Part shown: positions 1 through 7,104 of the stretch, piece after piece
Position numbering within the stretch: the first letter of the stretch is position 1
How the letters are laid out: each line of letters opens with the position of its first letter
Assembly (NCBI GenBank): GCA_018057825.1
Contig: JAGPCY010000005.1
Coordinates: forward strand, 186,001 to 250,000
DNA length: 64,000 bases
From: Kofleriaceae bacterium
GTDB taxonomy: Bacteria; Myxococcota_A; Polyangia; Haliangiales; Haliangiaceae
Direction of reading: 5' to 3'
The notes under the pieces: generated by a model
What the model was told of the DNA's origin: nothing
Database searches by the model: none
What the model saw: only the letters and a program-made list of their open reading frames with translations
Position numbers and translations under genes: made by a program

Positions 1-29
1 TCGCGCCAGCGCAGCTCGTCGTCGGTCAT
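1..29 (-). CDS. 5' end of a gene leaving the window (partial)
   Basis: An ATG on the minus strand opens a reading frame (MTDDELRWR) that runs off the left edge. It lies 11 nt downstream of the stop of the NRDE gene on the same strand, so it is probably the next gene of that operon. Nine codons are too few to assign a function, and the call rests on position and the open frame alone. Confidence 0.4.
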
Positions 30-40
30 GGCCGGGGAGC

Positions 41-802
41 CTACCCCGGCGCCGCGACGTCGACGAAGTCAGTCTGGCACGGCGGGCCGTCGGCCCAGGC
101 CAGCCCGACGATCCGCCCGCGATCGAACGCGGCCAGGGTCGCGCTGCGCGTGCCGTAGCGATCGGTGTGGACGCACACCGCCTGGAGCGCCGGCCAGGCC
201 TCGGCCGGCACCGGCAACCCGGGGGCCATGGCCGGGACGATCGGCGGTCGCGCGTGATCGCCGAGCGCACCCGGGCCGCGAGCGCGCAGCTCGGCCCAGG
301 TCGCGACCTCGGCCAGGGCGGCGCGCAGGTGGGCCTGCTTGGGCTGGCCGGGCGCGTCGATCCGATCGTTGGCGAGGATCGTGATGCCCGGGGGCAGCTC
401 GACGAAGGCGCGGGTGCCGTCGCGCCGCAGGTACGCGACCTCGACGCCGTCGGCGTCGCCGTACACCAGGTTGCCGCTGGCGAACGCGGTGGGATCGAGA
501 GCGCGGGCGTAGGCCCCCATGGCCGCGCGATCGCCGGCCGCCAGCGCGGCCAGCACCCACTCGCCGCGCGATCGCGGCGCGCGGGGACCGGCGGGCTCGC
601 GCTGGTTGGTCACCGCGGCGAACCGACCGTCGGCGGCGATCGCCAGCCACGAGCCGCCGAGCACGTCGTCGCGGCCGCCGATCACCCCGGGCGCCAGCGT
701 CACCGGCGCGCGGGCCGGCCGGGCGTAGAGCTCGTCGCGGTTGGCGGCCAGCGCCAACGGCGCGTCGGCCAGCACCCCGCGCAGGATCGCGATCGTGCAC
801 AC
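41..802 (-). CDS. NRDE/TANGO2 family protein
   Basis: A 253-residue protein of the NRDE (TANGO2) family. It has the near N-terminal Cys2 and the family-naming Asn-Arg-Asp-Glu at residues 21-24, followed by the GGSWLA-like segment typical of the family. Animal TANGO2 is linked to heme and lipid handling, but the bacterial role is not established, so no reaction is proposed. The GTG start was chosen because it places Cys at position 2, as in most family members. Its start lies 8 nt after the stop of the small upstream gene, so the two probably share a transcript with the partial gene at the window edge. The frame stays open far upstream, but that part is antisense to real genes and is not coding. 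Confidence 0.85.
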   Translation of the reverse strand: MCTIAILRGVLADAPLALAANRDELYARPARAPVTLAPGVIGGRDDVLGGSWLAIAADGRFAAVTNQREPAGPRAPRSRGEWVLAALAAGDRAAMGAYARALDPTAFASGNLVYGDADGVEVAYLRRDGTRAFVELPPGITILANDRIDAPGQPKQAHLRAALAEVATWAELRARGPGALGDHARPPIVPAMAPGLPVPAEAWPALQAVCVHTDRYGTRSATLAAFDRGRIVGLAWADGPPCQTDFVDVAAPG

Positions 803-810
803 CGGTGGAC

Positions 811-1059
811 CTACAGCGACTCGGCGCGGACCTCGAGCTGGAACGCCCCGGCGGTGGCGGCCGCCGCGGCGCCGCAGGCCGCGGCCCAGGCCGCGCAGGT
901 CTCGTCGTCGACGTCGGCGCCGAGATCGACCCAGACCTTGATGTGACTGGCGTCGTCGCCCGACGGGTGGACCCGGACCTCGCGGGCCCGCCGGCCGTGC
1001 GCGTCGACGTACGCGGTCACGAACTGCTCGACCGCGGTCGCAGCCCGATTGATGTCCAT
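811..1059 (-). CDS. small conserved-looking hypothetical protein
   Basis: An 82-residue protein with no motif I recognise. Its amphipathic N-terminal helix (DINRAATAVEQFV) and the alternating pattern around residues 25-45 (VRVHPSGDDASHIKVWVDL) suggest a small alpha/beta fold. It starts with ATG, ends 8 nt before the NRDE gene, and is transcribed in the same direction, so it is the likely first gene of that operon. Only 46 bp separate it from the divergent 517-residue gene, so that gap must hold both promoters. Coding is supported by ordinary amino-acid composition compared with the shadow frames. Confidence 0.65.
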   Translation of the reverse strand: MDINRAATAVEQFVTAYVDAHGRRAREVRVHPSGDDASHIKVWVDLGADVDDETCAAWAAACGAAAAATAGAFQLEVRAESL

Positions 1060-1105
1060 GGCGCGAGTGTAGCCCAGGGCGTGGGGGCTGTGCTTTGCTG
1101 CCGCC

Positions 1106-2659
1106 GTGCACCCGGCGCTGCGCGACCACCGCCGCTACCTGGCGGCCCTGACCGCGGCCGCCGCCGGCGAGCCGCTCACCCACGCCAACCAGCTCGCCGC
1201 CCTGGCGCGCGAGGCCGCGGTGGCCGCGGCCGCCGCCGATCCGGCGGCGTGTCGCGCCGCGTCCGGCGATCTGTTCGAGTACGCCCGCGGCGCCTGGCTC
1301 GATCGCCTGTTGGCCCACGCTCGGATCGCGACGGCGATGGACGATCCGTGGACGACCCAGGCCATGGCCCTCGAGCTCGAGGCGGCCCTGGCGGCTCGCG
1401 ATCACCGCGACTGGGGCGAGCAGCTCGCGCGCGGCTCGGCGGCCGGCGCGCCGTGGCACGATCGCGCCACCGTCGCGCGCGCGGCGCCGGGCGCGGTCTT
1501 CGCGGCGGCGATGACGCTGGGCTGGGACCGCCGCGCCGGGGCGCGGGCCGAGGCCGTCGACGCGCTGGCCGCCCAGGTGGCGGCGTGGGCCGAGGTCCAG
1601 CGCTTGCCGGCGACCGGCGACGTCACCCGCTGGGCCCGGCTGTTCGCGCGGCCGCGCTACGCGCTCGGCTGGCCGTGGCTCGAGGGTGGGCTCGGGGCGG
1701 CGGCGGCGATCGTCGCGGCCGTGGTGTCGCCGCCGCCGGCCCTCGCGCCCGTCGAGGTCGGGTCGGCGTCGATGACGCTGGCGGCGATGGAGGAGCAGGC
1801 TCGGCGGTGGCGGGCCGGCCTCGCCGAGGCGCGCCCAGGCCCGGTCGCCGGTGACGAGCCGACCGCGGCGGGGCTGCGCGCCGCCTACGCGCCGCTCGCC
1901 ACGCTGCCCGGCGACGATCCCGTCGTGTCGGCGCTGCGCGCGGCGGCCCAGGCCATGCTCGCCGAGGGCGGTGACGTCGAGACCGCCCAGGGGCTCCTGG
2001 CGGTGTGGACCGAGCGCGATCTGCTGGCCGACCTGGCGGCGGCGCCGGTGCGGGCCGACGCCCACGCCACCCTGGCGCGGACCGCGGTCTGGCCGGATCC
2101 GATCCGCGCCGCCGGGGCCCGCGCGCTCCTGGCCGATCTGTCCGGAGTCCGGACCGGCTGCGAGGTCGATCTGGTGTCGATGTTCCACGGGGCCTGCGCC
2201 CGCCACGAGGCCACCTGGACTCGGGTGTTCGCCGACGGCGCGCTGGCGCCGATCGCGGCGGCGTGTTTGGCCGGCTGCGAGCCGGCGGCGGCGGGTGGCG
2301 CGGCGGCCGCGTGGCCCCTGGCCCGGGCCTTGGTCGGGGCCGACCCCGGCTACCTCGACTGGCCGCTGTGCGCCGAGGTCGTGGCCGCGATGGCGCGACC
2401 GGCGACCGAGGGCGCGGCCCTCGGCGAGTTCGGCCACGCGATCGCCGGCGACGCCCGGGCCTGGTTCGCCGTCACCGGGCGCGCCGCCGTCGGGCCCGCC
2501 GACGTCCGCGAGGCACTGCGCGCGAGCTGGGGCCAGGTGGCGGTCGCGATCCCCGGGGCCCTGCGCCTGTGGGGGCAGGTGATGCCGGCCTCGGCCTTCG
2601 GTCGGCGCGTGCCGGCGCGTCCACCGGTGCCGGGAAGGAGTCGGCCGCGCGATCCGTAG
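1106..2659 (+). CDS. hypothetical Ala-rich protein of the spike locus
   Basis: A 517-residue, strongly Ala-rich, mostly helical protein that I do not recognise. A hydrophobic Ala/Val stretch at about residues 195-212 could be a buried or membrane helix, and no signal peptide is seen. The start is a GTG. It lies 24 bp upstream of a beta-helix spike-tip gene and then a PAAR gene on the same strand. By analogy with type VI and related injection clusters it could be a chaperone, adaptor or effector for that spike, but this is inferred from neighbourhood only. The C-terminal 25 residues are Pro/Arg-rich and probably disordered. Confidence 0.7.
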   Translation: MHPALRDHRRYLAALTAAAAGEPLTHANQLAALAREAAVAAAAADPAACRAASGDLFEYARGAWLDRLLAHARIATAMDDPWTTQAMALELEAALAARDHRDWGEQLARGSAAGAPWHDRATVARAAPGAVFAAAMTLGWDRRAGARAEAVDALAAQVAAWAEVQRLPATGDVTRWARLFARPRYALGWPWLEGGLGAAAAIVAAVVSPPPALAPVEVGSASMTLAAMEEQARRWRAGLAEARPGPVAGDEPTAAGLRAAYAPLATLPGDDPVVSALRAAAQAMLAEGGDVETAQGLLAVWTERDLLADLAAAPVRADAHATLARTAVWPDPIRAAGARALLADLSGVRTGCEVDLVSMFHGACARHEATWTRVFADGALAPIAAACLAGCEPAAAGGAAAAWPLARALVGADPGYLDWPLCAEVVAAMARPATEGAALGEFGHAIAGDARAWFAVTGRAAVGPADVREALRASWGQVAVAIPGALRLWGQVMPASAFGRRVPARPPVPGRSRPRDP

Positions 2660-2683
2660 GATGTGGTACCTTCGAACCTCCGC

Positions 2684-3079
2684 ATGGACGACGACCCCAA
2701 AGAGAAGCTCGACCTCGCTGCGACCGCCACCGAGGCGAGTGAGATCGAGACCCGCCAGGTCTACCTGCGCGACGGCCGCACCCTGACGGTGTCGGGGCAG
2801 GGCAGCCAGGAGCTGGTCGAGATCCACGCGTCGTCGGGGATGCTCGAGCTGCGGATCAAGCTGACCGAGCAAGGCCCGGTCCTGCAGATGGAGAGCGTCC
2901 GCCTCCAGCTCCGCGCCAGCGAGTCGGTCGAGGTCGAGACCAAGCAGTTCACGGTCAAGGCCGAGGAGTCGGCGACGATCCAGTCCGGCGGCGAGGTCCG
3001 GCTGGCCGGCGAGGCCGATGTCCGCGTGGACGCCAACGGCGAGGTCCACGTGAAGGGCAAGATGATCTATTTGAACTGA
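2684..3079 (+). CDS. beta-helix spike-tip protein (VgrG C-terminal-like)
   Basis: A 131-residue protein. From about residue 25 to the end it alternates short beta strands of the kind found in the triple-stranded beta-helix of VgrG/gp5 needles (repeats such as VRLAGEADVRVDANGEVHV, ending KMIYLN). Whole VgrG proteins also carry gp27- and OB-fold-like domains; these are absent, so this is a stand-alone needle tip. The start ATG was preferred over a GTG 21 bp upstream because it yields the charged MDDDPKEK N-terminus. The next gene encodes a PAAR protein, which caps such needles. Assignment is by fold pattern, not by an invariant motif. Confidence 0.65.
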   Translation: MDDDPKEKLDLAATATEASEIETRQVYLRDGRTLTVSGQGSQELVEIHASSGMLELRIKLTEQGPVLQMESVRLQLRASESVEVETKQFTVKAEESATIQSGGEVRLAGEADVRVDANGEVHVKGKMIYLN

Positions 3080-3132
3080 ACTTATTGAGGGTTTGTCGCC
3101 AAACTGAACTTTCTTGAGGGTTTGTCGCCAAA
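3076..3132 (+). repeat. 29-bp tandem duplication after the spike-tip gene
   Basis: Two adjacent near-identical copies (3076-3103 and 3104-3132) share the core GAGGGTTTGTCGCCAAA. The first overlaps the stop codon of the spike-tip gene. The second copy forms the left part of the two-hairpin element that follows. This looks like partial duplication of that element. Confidence 0.85.
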
Positions 3133-3188
3133 CCCTCCCCCGCCAAGGGCGGGGCCCCCACCCGAGACGATCCGACCTTCAGCGTAGG
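3116..3188 (+). repeat. two-hairpin interspersed element, copy 1
   Basis: Hairpin 1 is GAGGGTTT / AAACCCTC with a 6-nt loop. Hairpin 2 is CCCCGCC / GGCGGGG with loop AAG. A GGGGCCCC run and the conserved tail ACGATCCGACCT follow. A second copy lies after lexA at 50784-50858 with the same order of parts and a compensatory change in hairpin 2. No T-tract follows, so it is not a textbook terminator, although termination or transcript protection remain possible. Confidence 0.75.
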
Positions 3189-3270
3189 CCTGCGAAGGCC
3201 ACCAGAGTCCGACGCCACCCGACCACCGGAGCACCACGAGAGACGAGACGGAGTGAGAGACGGAACGAAC

Positions 3271-3396
3271 GAGACGGAGTGGACGAGACGGAGTGGACGA
3301 GACGGAGTGGACGAGACGGAGTGGACGAGACGGAGTGGACGAGACGGAGTGGACGAGACGGAGTGGACGAGACGGAGTGGACGAGACGGAGTGGAC
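3271..3396 (+). repeat. 14-bp tandem repeat, nine exact copies
   Basis: The unit GAGACGGAGTGGAC is repeated nine times without a mismatch, with degraded versions on both sides (about 3240-3270 and 3397-3410). A 14-bp period is not a multiple of three, so the frames that run through it are not genuine coding. It fills the gap upstream of the PAAR gene. Exact identity implies recent expansion and likely length variation. Confidence 0.95.
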
Positions 3397-3442
3397 GAGA
3401 CGAACGAGGATGCGAGAGACCTGAACCGAGGACGAACACACC

Positions 3443-3829
3443 ATGCCCAACGCTGCGCGCAAGACCGATAACGTCCTCCACGACAACCCGCACTGTCACG
3501 CGCCGATCCATCCGCCGGCGCCGGTGCCGACGCCGGTGCCACACCCGCCGATCCCGCACCCGATCATCAGCGCGACCCAGCCGACGATCAAGATCAACAA
3601 CCTCGAGGCGGCGACCATCACCTCGATCACCAAGGTGTGCACGATCCCGTCGTGTGTGCCCAACGGCCCCGGCATGGTGGCCAAGGGCAGCACCAGCGTG
3701 ATCATGAGCGGCCTGCCGGCGGCGCGGATGGGCGACATGGTGGCCTGGGCCGGGTGCGTCGCGCCGATCCCGAGCCCGACCGGCAAGATCATCCCGCCGT
3801 GCTCGCCGACCGTCATCATCGGCGGCTGA
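3443..3829 (+). CDS. PAAR-domain spike-capping protein
   Basis: A 128-residue PAAR-type protein. The N-terminal third is Pro/His-rich. The rest carries the glycine- and metal-ligand-patterned repeats of the family (PSCVPNGPGMVAKGSTSV, GLPAARMGDMV, and a final PTVIIGG). PAAR proteins form the sharpened metal-binding cone on VgrG-type needles of type VI secretion and related contractile systems. The start is supported by GAGGA ten bases upstream. The preceding gene is a free beta-helix tip and the next is a methyltransferase 9 bp away. No sheath, tube or baseplate gene is in the window, so the set is an orphan spike module. Confidence 0.85.
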   Translation: MPNAARKTDNVLHDNPHCHAPIHPPAPVPTPVPHPPIPHPIISATQPTIKINNLEAATITSITKVCTIPSCVPNGPGMVAKGSTSVIMSGLPAARMGDMVAWAGCVAPIPSPTGKIIPPCSPTVIIGG

Positions 3830-3838
3830 CCTGACCGC

Positions 3839-4930
3839 GTGCTGAGCTCGCACCTCGAGCGGCTCGGGCTGGTGTGCCCGACCTGCCGCGCCTTCGGCCG
3901 CCCGGCGCCGCGCCTGGGCGTCGGCACCCTGATCCACGTCGAGCCCGGCCCGGGCGGCGATGACGACCTGATCGAGGGCGTGCTGGTGTGCCCCGGGTGC
4001 CTGCGCGAGCACCCGATCCTCGATGGCGTGGTGGTCGCGGTCGCCGACGTCGCGAGCTGGATCGAGCACCAGGGCGACGCGATCTTACGGCGCCACGATC
4101 TATCGCCGTTCACCGAGAGCATGCTCGGCGACGCGCTGGGCCGCGGCGGCTCCTTCGACAAGGAGCGCCACGATCTGTCGACCTACGGTCAGGCCCAGTG
4201 GTCCGATCGCGCCGAGGCCGACCCGCTGCCGGCGGCCGGCCGCATGCCTGAGCTCCTGGCCACCGCGCTCGCGACCCTGCCGGCGCCACCGACCGGGCTC
4301 TGGCTCGACGCCGGCTGCGCGCTCGGCCGCGGCACCCTCGACCTGGCCGCGGCCGGCGCCGAGCTGGTGGTCGGCGTCGATCTCAACATGGCCATGCTGC
4401 GTCGGGCCGAGGTCGCGCGGCGCACCGGCGTGATGCGCTGGCCGCGCCGTCGGGTCGGCCAGGTCTTCGACCCCGGGGTCGCGCGCTGCGACGACCTGCC
4501 CCGCGATCGAGTGGCCTTCGTGTGCGCCGACGTCGGGGTCTTGCCGCTGGTCGACGGCGCGGTCGCCGGCGCGCTGTCGCTCAACGTCCTCGACTGCGTG
4601 CCGTCGCCGGTCGCCCACCTGTGCGAGCTCGGGCGGGTGGTCGGCGACGGCGGCGCGGTGCTCTTGTCGACGCCCTACGACTGGGCGACCAACGCCGCGA
4701 CCATGGAGCACTGGCTGGGCGGCCACTCGCAGCGCGGCGAGCAGCGCGGCGCCAGCGAGCCCGAGCTGCGCCGGCTCTTGTCGCCCGAGCGCGCCGCCGG
4801 CATCGACACCGGCCTGACGATCGCCGCCGAGCGCGACGACGTGCCGTGGCTCCTGACGCTGAACGCCCGCTCGGTGATGCACTACCGGCTGCACCTGCTG
4901 CGGCTGGCGCGCACCGCTCGCGCCGCATGA
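3839..4930 (+). CDS. SAM-dependent methyltransferase with zinc-ribbon N-terminus
   Basis: A 363-residue protein. Residues about 12-60 hold two CxxC knuckles (CPTC, CPGC) like the Trm112/YcaR zinc ribbon. The C-terminal part is a class I methyltransferase with the SAM-binding glycine motif LDAGCALGRG followed by an acidic residue after the second strand (GVDLN). The substrate cannot be read from the sequence. The GTG start lies 9 bp after the PAAR stop, so it is likely co-transcribed with the spike module. It might modify an effector or spike protein, or it may simply be a neighbour. Confidence 0.75.
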   Translation: MLSSHLERLGLVCPTCRAFGRPAPRLGVGTLIHVEPGPGGDDDLIEGVLVCPGCLREHPILDGVVVAVADVASWIEHQGDAILRRHDLSPFTESMLGDALGRGGSFDKERHDLSTYGQAQWSDRAEADPLPAAGRMPELLATALATLPAPPTGLWLDAGCALGRGTLDLAAAGAELVVGVDLNMAMLRRAEVARRTGVMRWPRRRVGQVFDPGVARCDDLPRDRVAFVCADVGVLPLVDGAVAGALSLNVLDCVPSPVAHLCELGRVVGDGGAVLLSTPYDWATNAATMEHWLGGHSQRGEQRGASEPELRRLLSPERAAGIDTGLTIAAERDDVPWLLTLNARSVMHYRLHLLRLARTARAA

Positions 4931-4948
4931 TCGCGGCCTGACCGCGGC

Positions 4949-4969
4949 CTGACCGCGGCGGCCGGTCAG
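4949..4969. terminator. candidate bidirectional terminator hairpin
   Basis: CTGACCG and CGGTCAG form a 7-bp stem with a 7-nt loop between two convergent genes, overlapping the stop codon of the radical SAM gene. There is no T-tract. The motif GCGGCCTGACC is repeated just upstream. Confidence 0.4.
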
Positions 4970-6312
4970 CCGGCGGCGGCCAGGGCGTCGACGTGGTCGT
5001 AGGCGCCGTGGGCCTCGTCAGCCGGGAGCTCGCCGGTCCGGGCCTGGTACATCCGCCGGCGCAGCGCGGTGAAGCGATCGTAGTACTCGGCGATGTCGTC
5101 GGCCGACAGGTCGGGCAGGGAGAGGATCGACTCCCGGTGGTTGGCCGGGCGGGTCAGGTAGTCGGGCGGCAGGTAGCCGCGCTCCTTGCACACCCGGAAC
5201 AGCGCGGTGCCCGGGTAGGGGTAGAAGACGAAGTAGCCAAAATCGTGTACACCGAGCTCTTCGGCGAGATCGAGCGTCTGCTGTAGATCGTCGCGCGTCT
5301 CGCCGGGCAGGCCGAGCATGAAGTTGCAGGTCAGGAGGATCCCGGCCTCGCGGGTCCAGCGGAACACGTCCTTGAAGCGCTGGTTGGTGACCTGGCGATC
5401 CATGATCTCGCGCCGGACTCGCTCGCTGCCGCTCTCGACGCCGTAGGTGATCATCTGGCAGCCGGCGGCGGCGAGCTGGTGCAGCATCTTCTCGTTCACG
5501 GTCTCGACCCGGGCGTGGAGCGAGAACGGCGCGCCCAGCTCCTCGCCGTAGCGGCGGCAGAACTCGCGCACCCAGCCGTGGTTGATCGTGAAGGTGTCGT
5601 CGAGAAAGATCACGTAGCCGAGGCGGCCGTCGGCGCGCAGCTCGTGCAGCTCGGCCAGGACGTTGTCGTGGCTGCGCCGCCGCCCGTACTCGCCGGCCCC
5701 GGCCTCGTCGTAGAGCTGGTTGTACATCCGGGCCGCGCAGTAGGTGCACGGGAACGGGCAGCCGCGCTGGGTGCACATGTGCACCGTGCCGCGCGGCTCG
5801 TCGAGGACGTCGCGGGCCGCGAACGGCATGCGGTCGAGGGGCTCGAAGGGCGGCCGCAGCCCGGGCCGCGGCCGATCGCGCTTCCACAGGTTGGCGATGC
5901 GCCAGGTCGGCCGGCCGGCCTCGAGGGCGGTCACCAGCTCGAGGAGCGCCTCCTCGCCCTCGCCCAGGCAGGCGTAGTCGAAGCCGGGGCTGGCCAGGAC
6001 CTGCTCGGGGGCGAAGGTCGGGTGCAGGCCGCCGGCCACCACCGGCACCGTCGCCAGGTCGGGCTCCGACCGCAGCCGCGCCACCAGGTGGGCGCCGCGC
6101 AGCCACTGCCGGGTGGTCAGCGAGAACCCGAGCAGCTCGGGGCCGGCCGCCCGCACCGCCGCCACCACCTCGTCGTCGGACATCGCCACCGTCGCGCGCA
6201 CGAAGCCGACCTCGTGGCCGTGCTGCCGCAGATACGCGGCGAGGAACCCCGGCCCGATCGAGGCCACCGACCAGCTCCGCTCGGTGTCGACCTCGACGAA
6301 GACGACGCGCAT
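4966..6312 (-). CDS. B12-binding-type radical SAM protein
   Basis: A 448-residue protein with an N-terminal Rossmann-like B12-binding-type domain (about 1-130, with GGLHPTF) and a radical SAM domain carrying Cys185, Cys189 and Cys192 (CxxxCxxC) for the [4Fe-4S] cluster. The cobalamin His-containing DxHxxG signature is not obvious, so cobalamin use is uncertain. Family members do methylations, ring closures and other radical chemistry, and the substrate is unknown. It lies 12 bp downstream of a phytanoyl-CoA dioxygenase gene on the same strand, and a second radical SAM gene is divergent, so a small biosynthetic locus is plausible. Confidence 0.85.
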   Translation of the reverse strand: MRVVFVEVDTERSWSVASIGPGFLAAYLRQHGHEVGFVRATVAMSDDEVVAAVRAAGPELLGFSLTTRQWLRGAHLVARLRSEPDLATVPVVAGGLHPTFAPEQVLASPGFDYACLGEGEEALLELVTALEAGRPTWRIANLWKRDRPRPGLRPPFEPLDRMPFAARDVLDEPRGTVHMCTQRGCPFPCTYCAARMYNQLYDEAGAGEYGRRRSHDNVLAELHELRADGRLGYVIFLDDTFTINHGWVREFCRRYGEELGAPFSLHARVETVNEKMLHQLAAAGCQMITYGVESGSERVRREIMDRQVTNQRFKDVFRWTREAGILLTCNFMLGLPGETRDDLQQTLDLAEELGVHDFGYFVFYPYPGTALFRVCKERGYLPPDYLTRPANHRESILSLPDLSADDIAEYYDRFTALRRRMYQARTGELPADEAHGAYDHVDALAAAG

Positions 6313-6324
6313 GGCGACAGTGTA

Positions 6325-7068
6325 TCAGCCGACCGCGACCGCGAGGAGATCGTCCTCGAGGGCCTGGCCGTCGGTCCGCGGCGCGACCGCGCTGCGCGGG
6401 TGGGGGGCGTGGCGCGGCGCCCAGCGCGCGCTCGGCGCGACCAACGACAGCGCCCAGGCCCGGCGCGGCCGATCGGTGCGGTTGCCCGGCGAGCGATGCA
6501 GCACCAGGGTGTCGTGGGCGACCGCGCTGCCGGCCGGCGTCGGCGCTGCGACGCCGGGCCCGGCGACCTCGATCGGCGGCAGCGCCGCCCGCGGATCGTC
6601 GTCGGCCCAGAGGCCCCAAGCCGCCCGCAGCTCACCCACCCGATGCGTGCCGTAGGCGTAGTAGATGCAACCGTTGGCCGGCCCGCAGTCGTCGAGGGCG
6701 ATCCACAACGTGCAGCCGTCGGGGCGATCGAGGGGCAGGTACGAGTAGTCCTGGTGCCAGGCCATGTCCTCGCCGCCCGGCGGCTTCCAGAGCAGGTGCT
6801 CATGGAACAGCACCAGCGCCGGGGCCCCGATCGCGCGGGCCGCGGCCTGCGCCACCGTCGGCACCAGCGCCGCCAGCGCCGGCGAGCGCCGCCAGCCGTC
6901 GTGGACGATCGTCGCGTAGGGCCCGGTGGTCCCCGACGGCAGGAGCTCGTCCATCGCCGCCCGGGCCATCGCCAGGCCGTCGGCGTCGAGGACCGGGCCC
7001 AGGGGCGCGACCCCGCTGGTCGCGAACTGCGCGCGCGGGTCGTCGCCGGGCGGGGGCCACGCGGTCAC
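6325..7068 (-). CDS. phytanoyl-CoA dioxygenase family oxygenase
   Basis: A 247-residue non-heme Fe(II)/2-oxoglutarate oxygenase of the PhyH family. It shows HxD (in AWHQDYSYL) and a distal His with a downstream Arg (LHRSPGNRTDRPRR), which match the facial triad and 2-oxoglutarate-binding Arg. PhyH enzymes hydroxylate or halogenate lipids and natural products; the substrate here is unknown. The start is uncertain: GTG at 7068 was chosen, but an in-frame ATG at 7095 lies only 10 bp from the divergent start. It forms an apparent operon with the radical SAM gene 12 bp downstream. Confidence 0.85.
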   Translation of the reverse strand: MTAWPPPGDDPRAQFATSGVAPLGPVLDADGLAMARAAMDELLPSGTTGPYATIVHDGWRRSPALAALVPTVAQAAARAIGAPALVLFHEHLLWKPPGGEDMAWHQDYSYLPLDRPDGCTLWIALDDCGPANGCIYYAYGTHRVGELRAAWGLWADDDPRAALPPIEVAGPGVAAPTPAGSAVAHDTLVLHRSPGNRTDRPRRAWALSLVAPSARWAPRHAPHPRSAVAPRTDGQALEDDLLAVAVG

Positions 7069-7104
7069 CCCGCCAGCGTACACCGGCTGTGGCATGATCG
7101 CCCG

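Noticed and set aside
41-3049. A 1002-codon open frame on the minus strand
   Set aside because: Only its last 254 codons form the NRDE gene; the rest is antisense to real plus-strand genes, with Arg/Gly-rich composition typical of shadow frames.
3248-3405. CRISPR array
   Set aside because: The 14-bp units are contiguous with no unique spacers, and no cas genes are nearby.
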